Shown piece after piece: positions 57,545-64,000 of a stretch of 64,000 nucleotides of DNA. A model generated the notes under the pieces. That model saw only the letters and a list, made by a program, of their open reading frames with translations, was not told where the DNA came from and did not search any database. Position numbers and translations under genes: made by a program. The DNA lies in contig NZ_JAFLRK010000009.1 of the NCBI RefSeq assembly GCF_017315735.1, positions 41,277 to 105,276 on the forward strand, read 5' to 3'. This DNA comes from Paracoccus shandongensis. Its GTDB lineage: Bacteria > Pseudomonadota > Alphaproteobacteria > Rhodobacterales > Rhodobacteraceae. How positions within the stretch are numbered: the first letter of the stretch is position 1; every line of letters begins with the position of its first letter.

Positions 57545-58747
57545 TCATGCGAGCAGCGCCTTGAGGTCGGTCGTGGTGGCGATGGCGTCGGGGTCGGGGC
57601 TGCGGCCCGACTCGATCAGGCGCTTGCCGATCATAAAGGCGCGGGCGTCGTTCAGCGCATCCACGGCGATCAGGCGGCCTTCGCGGAAATACCAGACCGA
57701 TCCGCCATGCTGGCCGTCGCCCGGCCGCGTCACGATCCGGTCATGGCCGGTGCCCAGACCCGCGATCTGCAGCTTGGCGTCGAACTGGTCGGACCAGAAC
57801 CAGGGCTTCGGGTGATAGGGCTTGTCCGCGCCCAGGATGTTGTCGGCCACGGCCTCGGCCATGTCGATGGCGTTGCCGACGCTTTCCAGCCGCAGCCGCC
57901 CGCCCGCCCAAGGAAAGCTGGCGCAATCGCCCGCCGCCCAGATGGCCGGATCCGAGGTCCGGCCCAGGGCATCCGTGGCGATGCCGTTGTCCAGCGCCAG
58001 CCTGGCAGTCTGCGCCAGCGCCGTTTCCGGCAGCACGCCGATGCCGGTGACGATCAGGTCGGCGGGCAGTTCCCGCCCGTCGGTCAGGGCCACGCCGGTT
58101 GCGCGGTCCGTGCCGGTGATGTGCGAAATGCCGGTGCCTTCCAGGATCTCCACCCCGTGCGCCCGGTGCAGGGCGCGGATCATATCCGCCGTTTCCGGCG
58201 CGGCCACGCGGCCCAGGATGCGCGGCGCGGCCTCGATCAGCGTCACCGTCAGGTCCAGCTTGCGGGCGACCGCCGCCGCCTCAAGCCCGATATAGCCGCC
58301 GCCGATCACGATCAGGCGGCGGCCCGGCTGCATCGCGGGGGCCAGCGCGTCCACATCGGCCAGGCTGCGGATCACATGCACGCCCGGCAGATCGCCCCCC
58401 ATGGCGGCGGGCAGCCGACGCGCCGACGCGCCGGTGGTCAGGGCCAGGGCGTCATAGCTGACCTTGCCCTTGTCCGTCACGACCACCCGCAGCACCGGGT
58501 CGATGGCCGTTGCCGTTTCACCAAGCCGCAGGGCGATGCGCTGGTCGTCCCACCATTCGGCCCCTCGCAGCACCAGCCGGTCCAGCCCCATTTGTCCCAG
58601 CAGATAGGCCTTGGACAGCGGCGGGCGCTGATAGGGGGCGGCGGGTTCCGCGCCGATCAGCACGATCTCGCCCCCATGGCCCTTGGCGCGCAGCCGCGCC
58701 GCCAGGGATGCCGCCGCCTGTCCCGCCCCCACGATCACGATCTTCAT
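57545..58747 (-). CDS. FAD-dependent ferredoxin-reductase-like oxidoreductase
   Basis: A 400-residue flavoprotein with FAD motif MKIVIVGAGQAAASLA, NAD-binding VIGGGYIGLEAAAVAR and the ADCDC-type FAD motif AIWAAGDCASFPW. The pattern matches rhodocoxin/putidaredoxin reductases that pass NADH electrons to small [2Fe-2S] ferredoxins for P450s or dioxygenases. No ferredoxin or P450 gene is adjacent. The ATG at 58747 fits the family; a start 27 bp upstream is unlikely. It is divergent from the peroxiredoxin. Confidence 0.9.
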   Translation of the reverse strand: MKIVIVGAGQAAASLAARLRAKGHGGEIVLIGAEPAAPYQRPPLSKAYLLGQMGLDRLVLRGAEWWDDQRIALRLGETATAIDPVLRVVVTDKGKVSYDALALTTGASARRLPAAMGGDLPGVHVIRSLADVDALAPAMQPGRRLIVIGGGYIGLEAAAVARKLDLTVTLIEAAPRILGRVAAPETADMIRALHRAHGVEILEGTGISHITGTDRATGVALTDGRELPADLIVTGIGVLPETALAQTARLALDNGIATDALGRTSDPAIWAAGDCASFPWAGGRLRLESVGNAIDMAEAVADNILGADKPYHPKPWFWSDQFDAKLQIAGLGTGHDRIVTRPGDGQHGGSVWYFREGRLIAVDALNDARAFMIGKRLIESGRSPDPDAIATTTDLKALLA

Positions 58748-58827
58748 GCCGGTCCCCGCGCGCTGGCCTGTCACCGGGCCGCACCCTATAGTCGCCGCGA
58801 ATCCGTTGCAATTCCAAGGAGGACAGG

Positions 58828-59313
58828 ATGACCATCACCGTCGGAGACAAGCTGCCCCAGGCCAAGCTGCTGCGCGTGGGGGCAAGCGGCCCCGAGGCCG
58901 TCGATACCGCCGACCTGACCCAGGGCCGCGTCGCCCTGTTCGGCGTGCCCGGCGCCTTCACCGGCACCTGCACCAACGCCCACATGCCCAGCTTCGTGCG
59001 CAACGCCGACGCCTTCCGCGGCAAGGGCGTGGACCGGATCGTCTGCATCACCGTGAACGACCCCTTCGTGGCCGATGCCTGGGCCAAGGCCACCGGCGCC
59101 GACACGGCGGGGATCGAGGTTCTGGCCGATGCCGACGGCAGCCTGACCCGCGCGCTTGGCCTGACCTTCGACGCCCCCGCCGCAGGCCTGCAAGGCCGCT
59201 GCAAGCGGTTCGCAGCACTTCTGAAGGACGGCCAGTTCACCGCCTTCGAAGTCGAGGACAACCCCGGCCAGTGCAGCGTCAGCGCGGGCGAGGCGCTGCT
59301 GGAAAAGGCCTGA
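58828..59313 (+). CDS. Peroxiredoxin (Prx5 type)
   Basis: A 161-residue thioredoxin-fold peroxidase. The active site FGVPGAFTGTCTNAHMPSF has peroxidatic Cys48. VITVNDPFV-like and LADADGSLTRALGL segments fit Prx5/AhpC-TSA type. It reduces hydroperoxides, with glutathione/glutaredoxin or thioredoxin as reductant in relatives. GGAGGACAGG precedes the ATG. Divergent from the reductase. Confidence 0.93.
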   Translation: MTITVGDKLPQAKLLRVGASGPEAVDTADLTQGRVALFGVPGAFTGTCTNAHMPSFVRNADAFRGKGVDRIVCITVNDPFVADAWAKATGADTAGIEVLADADGSLTRALGLTFDAPAAGLQGRCKRFAALLKDGQFTAFEVEDNPGQCSVSAGEALLEKA

Positions 59314-59320
59314 TCCCGGC

Positions 59321-59342
59321 GACCGGCGGGCGACCGCCGGTC
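59321..59342. terminator. Hairpin between convergent peroxiredoxin and acyltransferase genes
   Basis: GACCGGCGG-GCGA-CCGCCGGTC, a perfect 9-bp stem with a GCGA tetraloop. It starts 8 bp after the peroxiredoxin stop and touches the stop codon of the convergent gene. No T tract follows. Confidence 0.65.
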
Positions 59343-60471
59343 AGCCTTCCTTACGGAAGGGGGTAAAGTCGGCCAGGGCCTCGATCTCCTCGCCCATGGC
59401 CTCGCGCTCGCGGTCCAGGTAATCGGCCAGGGCGCGCCGGAAGCCCTCGTCCGCGACCCAGTGCAGGGAATGGGTGGCGACGGGCTCGTATCCCCGCGCC
59501 AGCTTGTGTTCGCCCTGCGCCCCCGCCTCGACCCGCGACAGGCCGCGCGCGATCGCCACGTCGATGGCCTGGTGATAGCACAGCTCGAAATGCAGGAAGG
59601 GGTGGTCCTCGACGCAGCCCCAGTAGCGGCCATAGATCGCGTCCGGGCCGATGAAGTTCAGCGCCCCGGCCACCGCGCGCCCATCGCGTTCCGCAAGCAC
59701 CAGCAGGATGTCGTCGCGCATGGTCTGCTGAAGGCAGTCGAAGAAGGCCCGCGTCAGATAGGGCCGTCCCCATTTGCGGCTGCCGGTGTCCTGGTAGAAG
59801 GTCCAGAAGGCATCCCAATGATGGGGCTTCAGGTCGTCGCCCGTCAGGTGCCGGATCGTGCCGCCGAAACCCTGCGCCCGGGCGCGTTCCTTGCGCAGAT
59901 CCTTGCGCTTGCGCGAGGACAGCGCCCCCAGGAAATCGTCGTAACTGCCATAGCCCCGGTTCAGCCAGTGGAACTGCTGCGTGAGGCGGGGCAGGAAGCC
60001 GATTTCCGCCCCGGCCTTCGCCTCGGCTTCTGTGCAGAAGGTGACGTGGACGCCCGAGGCCCCACCGCTTTCCGCGACCCGCGTCAGCCCCGCCAGCAGC
60101 GACTGGCGCATGGCCGGATCGCGCGTCAGCAGCCGCGCGCCGGTCACGGGGGTGAAGGGCACGGCGGCCTGCAATTTCGGATAATAGCGCCCGCCCGCGC
60201 GCGCATAAGCCTCGGCCCAGGCATGGTCGAAGATGTATTCCCCCTGGCTGTGCGACTTGGCGTAAAGGGGTGCTGCGGCGACCACGCGGCCGCCCTCCTC
60301 CAGCGTGACATGCAGGGGCTGCCAGCCGGTCCCGCGCCCGACCGAGCCGGACTCCTCCAACGCCAGGAGGAAGCGATGGGTGGTGAAGGGATTGCCGTCG
60401 CCAAGCGCGTCCCAGGTCTCGGCGGGGATCGCGGCAATGCCGGGATGGGTGGACAGGGTCAGCGCGTTCAT
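59341..60471 (-). CDS. FemAB-like/GNAT acyltransferase (DUF482)
   Basis: A 376-residue cytoplasmic protein matching the DUF482/FemAB-like family: ETWDALGDGNPFTTHRFLLA, FDHAWAEAYARAGGRYYPKL, VTFCTEAEA, RKRKDLRKERA and the C-terminal GYEPVATHSLHWVADEGFR. The GNAT-fold family is annotated as acyltransferase or peptidoglycan-related, with no firm substrate known to me. It converges on the peroxiredoxin gene. Confidence 0.9.
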   Translation of the reverse strand: MNALTLSTHPGIAAIPAETWDALGDGNPFTTHRFLLALEESGSVGRGTGWQPLHVTLEEGGRVVAAAPLYAKSHSQGEYIFDHAWAEAYARAGGRYYPKLQAAVPFTPVTGARLLTRDPAMRQSLLAGLTRVAESGGASGVHVTFCTEAEAKAGAEIGFLPRLTQQFHWLNRGYGSYDDFLGALSSRKRKDLRKERARAQGFGGTIRHLTGDDLKPHHWDAFWTFYQDTGSRKWGRPYLTRAFFDCLQQTMRDDILLVLAERDGRAVAGALNFIGPDAIYGRYWGCVEDHPFLHFELCYHQAIDVAIARGLSRVEAGAQGEHKLARGYEPVATHSLHWVADEGFRRALADYLDREREAMGEEIEALADFTPFRKEG

Positions 60472-60533
60472 GGTGCCAAGCTAGGGGCTCGGACAGCGTT
60501 TGTCAGCCGCCCCACCCTCACAATCACGCAGGC

Positions 60534-60654
60534 TTTTCACTTTGGCTCAAATATCCCGCAGGGGGAGTAAGCCGCGCCCGGGAAAAGGTCCAGTGGACCT
60601 TTTCCAGCGGCGAACGCCGAAGGCGGATGGGGGACGCGAAGTCCCCCTGCTCGG
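60534..60654 (+). repeat. Long copy of dispersed hairpin repeat (R8), 3' of the phosphodiesterase
   Basis: Starts TTTTCACTTTGGCTCAAATA, then TCCCGCAGGGGGAG and GCCGCGCCCG. A perfect 11-bp stem follows at 60581-60605 (GGAAAAGGTCC/GGACCTTTTCC), then AGCGGCGAACGCCGAAGGCG and GGGGGAC-gcgaa-GTCCCCC. It aligns along its length with R1 (minus strand) at the other end of the window. It ends 3 bp before the phosphodiesterase stop codon. Confidence 0.85.
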
Positions 60655-60656
60655 GT

Positions 60657-61409
60657 TCAGAACGCCGCGCGATAGCCCTCGAAGGTGATGTTGTCGGCCA
60701 CGCGGCGGGCTAGGGCTTCCTCCGCCGCGCTGCGGATCGTCCAGCACAGGATCGGCACGCCCTGCGCCTTCAGCGCGTCCAGGCGCGGATTGGCCAGGTC
60801 GTTCTTGTCGTGGGACACGAAGCAGGCGCCGGATTCGTTGAAATCGTTGATCCCGGCCAGATGGCTGCGGGTTGCCTCGGGGATGCCCGGCCAGTCCGCC
60901 TCGTCATAGCCGCAGGTCGTCAGGCCCACCGGGACATGGGGGGCAAGCCTGTGAAAGGCCGCGACCACATGCGGGTTGAAGGACATGACCGCGACCGGCC
61001 CGCCATAGCCTTGCAGCGCATCGGCCACCGCCTTGTGCAGAAGGCCGATGTTCGGGCCCAGTGACATGTCCTGGTCCTTGATCTCGACCAGCAGGGGCAC
61101 GCGGCCCGCGACCAGATCCAGGAACTGCCGCAGGGTCGGGACCGGCTGGTCGCTGCCCAGCAACCGCTGGACCGCCAGGGCGTCGGGGTCGAAATCCGCG
61201 ACAAGGCCCGGCCCGCCGGTCAGCCGCGCCAGGTCGTAATCGTGAAACACCATGGGCGTGCCGCCCTTGGCAGGCTGGATGTCCAGTTCGATCCCATAGC
61301 CCGCATCAATGGCGGCCTGCGCGGCGGCCAGGCTGTTTTCCGGGATGCCGGGGCCGTGCAGGCCGCGATGGGCGATGGGGGTGGACAGGAAGGCGGGGGG
61401 CAGCGCCAT
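60657..61409 (-). CDS. Glycerophosphodiester phosphodiesterase
   Basis: A 250-residue GDPD TIM-barrel protein: PIAHRGLHGPGIPENSLAA (catalytic His and metal ligands), GIELDIQPAKGG and MVFHDYDLARLTG. No signal peptide, so cytoplasmic. It hydrolyses glycerophosphodiesters to glycerol-3-phosphate and an alcohol. The ATG at 61409 shares one base with the ridA stop; a GTG just before it is equally possible. Confidence 0.9.
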   Translation of the reverse strand: MALPPAFLSTPIAHRGLHGPGIPENSLAAAQAAIDAGYGIELDIQPAKGGTPMVFHDYDLARLTGGPGLVADFDPDALAVQRLLGSDQPVPTLRQFLDLVAGRVPLLVEIKDQDMSLGPNIGLLHKAVADALQGYGGPVAVMSFNPHVVAAFHRLAPHVPVGLTTCGYDEADWPGIPEATRSHLAGINDFNESGACFVSHDKNDLANPRLDALKAQGVPILCWTIRSAAEEALARRVADNITFEGYRAAF

Positions 61410-61864
61410 CACGCGACCTCGAAGATGGCTTCGATCTCGACCGCGACGCCCAGGGGCAGCGCGGGGGCCGAGACGGCGGCGCGGGCGTGGCGGCCAGCCT
61501 CGCCAAAGACCTCGACCATCAGGTCGGAACAGCCGTTGATGACCTTGGGCTGGTCGGTGAAATCGGGGGTCGAGTTCACGAAGCCCGTCAGCTTCACCAC
61601 GCGGCGCACGCGGTCCAGATCGCCCACGGCGGCCTTCAGTTGCGCGATCAGCGACAACCCGCAGCGGCGGGCCGCAGCCGCGCCCTCATCGACCGACATG
61701 CCGTCGCCCAACCGGCCCTTGATCAGGCCATTGTCGTCCTGGCTGATCTGGCCCGACACGAAGACCAGGTTGCCCGTCTGCACGAAGGGCACATAGTTCG
61801 CGGCGGGCATGGGGGCTGCGGGAAGGGTGATGCCCTTGTCGGCCAGGGTCGCTTCGATGCTCAT
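61409..61864 (-). CDS. ridA: RidA-family protein
   Basis: A 151-residue Rid protein: GNLVFVSGQISQDDNG, the catalytic-region VVKLTGFVNSTPDF and the Arg-containing GRHARAAVSAPALPLGVAVEIEA. RidA removes reactive enamine/imine intermediates from PLP enzymes; the conserved Arg in HARAAV is the key residue and is present. It is longer than E. coli RidA (128 aa), as in the YjgF/Rid subgroup with N-terminal extension. Coupled to the phosphodiesterase. Confidence 0.9.
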   Translation of the reverse strand: MSIEATLADKGITLPAAPMPAANYVPFVQTGNLVFVSGQISQDDNGLIKGRLGDGMSVDEGAAAARRCGLSLIAQLKAAVGDLDRVRRVVKLTGFVNSTPDFTDQPKVINGCSDLMVEVFGEAGRHARAAVSAPALPLGVAVEIEAIFEVA

Positions 61865-61912
61865 GATGTCCCTCGGAGTGGCTGGAGTCGCGGCAGCCTA
61901 GCAAGGCGGGCG

Positions 61913-64000
61913 TCAGGCGACCAGAGCCTCGGCGCGCTTCAGGTCCACGCTGACAAGCTGGCTGACGCCCTGTTCCACCATGGTCACGCCGAACAGCCGG
62001 TCCATGCGCGACATGGTGACGGCGTGATGCGTGATGATCAGGAAGCGCGTGTCGGTGCGGCGCGTCATCTCGTCCAGCAGGTCGCAGAAGCGGCTGACAT
62101 TGGCGTCGTCCAGCGGCGCGTCCACCTCGTCCAGAACGCAGATGGGCGCGGGATTGGCCAGGAACACCGCGAAGATCAGCGCCATGGCGGTCAGGGTCTG
62201 TTCCCCGCCGGACAGCAGCGACAGGGTGGACAGCTTCTTGCCCGGCGGCTGGCACAGGATCTCCAGCCCCGCGTCCAGCGGATCGTCGGATTCGACCAGC
62301 ACCAGCCGCGCCTCGCCGCCGCCGAACAGGGTGGTGAACAGCGTGGTGAAATTGGCGTTCACCGCGTCAAAGGCCGCCAGCAGCCGTTCGCGCCCTTCGC
62401 GGTTCAGGCTGGCGATACCCGCGCGCAGCTTGCGGATGGCCTCCTCAAGATCGGCCTTCTCGGCGGCAAGGCGGTCGCGCTCGGCCTCAAGCTCGCGCTT
62501 GTCCTCGTCGGCGCGCAGGTTGACGGCCCCCAGGCCGTCGCGCTGCGTGCGCAGCCGGGCGATCTGCTCCTCCAGCGCGGCGGCGGGCGCATCTGGCGGC
62601 GTCCCCCCCAGCGAGGCCAGAAGGGCCTGCGGCGTCGTTTCGGTTTCCTCAAGGATGCGCGCCCGGGCGGCGGCTTCCCCGTCCCGCGCGGCCTCGGCCC
62701 GGGCTTCGCGGGTGGCGCGGGTTTCGCGGGCCTCGGATGCGGCGCGCGCGGCCTCTCGTTCCGCATGGGCGGCGCTGCGTGCGGCATCCTCGGCCACCGA
62801 CAGGGCGTCGCGGGCGGCGGACAGGCGGTCTCCGGCATCCGCTTCGCGCGCGCGCAGGCTGGCGCGGCGATCGGCCAGGACGGCGGGCTGCGCCTGCGCC
62901 TCGGACAGTTCGGCCAGGGCGGCGTCACGACGGGCGGCCAGTTCGGACGCGCGCGTGCCCGCCTGTTGCAGGCGCAGCGTCCAGCCGGATTCCTCCTTGG
63001 CGATCTCTTGCAGGCGCTTGGTCCGCGCATTGGCCTCGCGCTTCAGCTCGTCCAGCGCGGCGCGGCGGGTCATGGTGGCGATGCGCGCGGCCTCGACGCC
63101 CATGCGGGCATGATCCAGGGCCGTGGCGGCGTCCGTGCGGTCGGGCAGGTCCGCCAGCGCGGCTTCCGCCTGCGCCAGCCGTGCGCGCGCGTCCCCGGCA
63201 TCGGCCCGGTGCCGCGCCAGTTCCGCCGCTGCGGCTTCGGCCCGGCTGCGCGTCATGGACAGGTCGGATTCGGCCCGCGTCAGGGCGCGGGCGGCCTCGG
63301 ACAACTGCCGTTCCGCATCGCGCCGGGCATCGCGGGCGGATTTTTCGACAGCCGTGGCCTCTGCCAGGGCGGCGCGCGCATCCTCGTGGGTTTCAACCGC
63401 AATTGCCGCCCTGGCTTCCGCCTCGGCCGCCTGTTCCGCCAGTTCGGCCAGCCGGTTCACCTTTTGCAGATGCAGCGCGGCGGCCGACGACGCCTCGCCC
63501 GCCATGACCCGCATCCCGTCCCAGCGGAACAGATCGCCCGCAGGGGTGACCAGCCGCTGACCGGGCCGCAGGGCCGCCTGCATCGCCGCCCCCGTCGCGG
63601 CGTCAGCGACCAGCCCGACCTGGGACAGCCTGCGCGCCAGGGCGGCCGGACCATCCACATGCGGCGCCAGGGGTGCCGCGCCAACCGGCAGGGGCTGCGG
63701 ATCGTCCCATCCGGCCAGCAGATGCCAGCCGCTTTCGCCATCCGCCGCCAGCCCCGCCCGCAGGTCGTCGCCAAAGGCCGCGCCAAAAGCGGTTTCAAAG
63801 CCCCTGGCCACCGTCACCTGATCCAGGATCGCCTTGCCGCCGGACTGCCCGCGTTCCACCAGACGGCGCAGCGCGGCCATCTCGGCGGCCAGGGCGCTGG
63901 CTTCGCCCTCGGCCTCGGCGCGGGCGATGCGGGCGCCGGTTTCGACCGCCTCGGCCTCGGCCCGGGCGGCCTCGGCTGCGGCCAGCGCCTCCTCGGCGGC
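61913..64000 (-). CDS. smc: Chromosome segregation protein SMC, C-terminal part (partial)
   Basis: The frame is open to the right edge; the last 695 residues are present. From the edge inward one sees the end of the first coiled coil (Ala/Glu-rich), the hinge (AILDQVTVARGFETAFGAAF), a long second coiled coil with Glu/Arg/Ala repeats and the C-terminal ATPase half: signature TLSLLSGGEQTLTAMALIFA, Walker B CVLDEVDAPLDDANV and the closing HHAVTMSRMDRLFGVTM. SMC organises and segregates the chromosome with ScpA/ScpB. The start and Walker A lie outside the window. Confidence 0.95.
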   Translation of the reverse strand, partial: AAEEALAAAEAARAEAEAVETGARIARAEAEGEASALAAEMAALRRLVERGQSGGKAILDQVTVARGFETAFGAAFGDDLRAGLAADGESGWHLLAGWDDPQPLPVGAAPLAPHVDGPAALARRLSQVGLVADAATGAAMQAALRPGQRLVTPAGDLFRWDGMRVMAGEASSAAALHLQKVNRLAELAEQAAEAEARAAIAVETHEDARAALAEATAVEKSARDARRDAERQLSEAARALTRAESDLSMTRSRAEAAAAELARHRADAGDARARLAQAEAALADLPDRTDAATALDHARMGVEAARIATMTRRAALDELKREANARTKRLQEIAKEESGWTLRLQQAGTRASELAARRDAALAELSEAQAQPAVLADRRASLRAREADAGDRLSAARDALSVAEDAARSAAHAEREAARAASEARETRATREARAEAARDGEAAARARILEETETTPQALLASLGGTPPDAPAAALEEQIARLRTQRDGLGAVNLRADEDKRELEAERDRLAAEKADLEEAIRKLRAGIASLNREGRERLLAAFDAVNANFTTLFTTLFGGGEARLVLVESDDPLDAGLEILCQPPGKKLSTLSLLSGGEQTLTAMALIFAVFLANPAPICVLDEVDAPLDDANVSRFCDLLDEMTRRTDTRFLIITHHAVTMSRMDRLFGVTMVEQGVSQLVSVDLKRAEALVA

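Overview
The window is a 64 kb piece of a GC-rich alphaproteobacterial chromosome. Gene orders (tolB-pal-cpoB-tilS-ftsH, deoC next to an ALDH16-type dehydrogenase, an alpha/beta hydrolase divergent from an IscR-like gene), FolE2, and a DctD without the sigma-54 loop all point to Rhodobacteraceae/Paracoccaceae, probably Paracoccus or a close relative. This placement is inference from gene content, not a database match. Genes are densely packed, with many 4-bp stop/start overlaps. I see no prophage, transposase, CRISPR array or rRNA operon.

Layout. 1-6135 (+): end of tolB, pal, cpoB, tilS, ftsH, a short chorismate mutase and folD. 6450-13164 (-): dnaE, ruvC, ruvA, htpX and ruvB, with htpX sitting inside the ruv group. 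13260-17843 (+): a BMP-type nucleoside ABC importer (ATPase, two permeases, binding protein), followed by two very small unknown ORFs. 18396-27797: purU, an M20 amidohydrolase, a DAO-family flavoenzyme and a double-ATPase peptide ABC subunit (-), divergent from the matching binding protein and permeases (+). 27859-34451 (+): UvrD-type helicase, two small membrane proteins, deoC and a two-module ALDH16 dehydrogenase. 34538-42683 (-): folE2, metZ, the DctD/DctB two-component pair, purQ and icd.

42899-50699: a Hint-domain protein, a tandem-duplicated HD hydrolase, an alpha/beta hydrolase, an IscR-like regulator, an outer-membrane beta-barrel, tRNA-Met, gltX, a zincin metallopeptidase, a PfkB sugar kinase and a small conserved protein. 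51062-64000: efp, a MOSC-domain protein, ygfZ, an MsbA-like exporter, a class V aminotransferase, a low-GC winged-helix gene, a DUF305 protein, rsmD, a ferredoxin-reductase-like flavoprotein, a peroxiredoxin, a FemAB/GNAT-like protein, a glycerophosphodiester phosphodiesterase, ridA and the C-terminal part of smc, which runs off the window.

Functional links. Imported nucleosides could feed deoC, whose acetaldehyde product the adjacent ALDH16 could oxidise. The peptide importer, M20 deacylase, DAO oxidase and PurU look like a scavenging route for acylated or N-methylated amino compounds. The most striking non-coding feature is a family of at least eight GC-rich hairpin repeats around a CAAATATCC-type core, each in an intergenic gap just downstream of a stop codon. 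The best candidates for undescribed biology are this repeat family, the standalone Hint protein with its unassigned N-terminal domain, the DctD without GAFTGA, and the compositionally foreign winged-helix gene.
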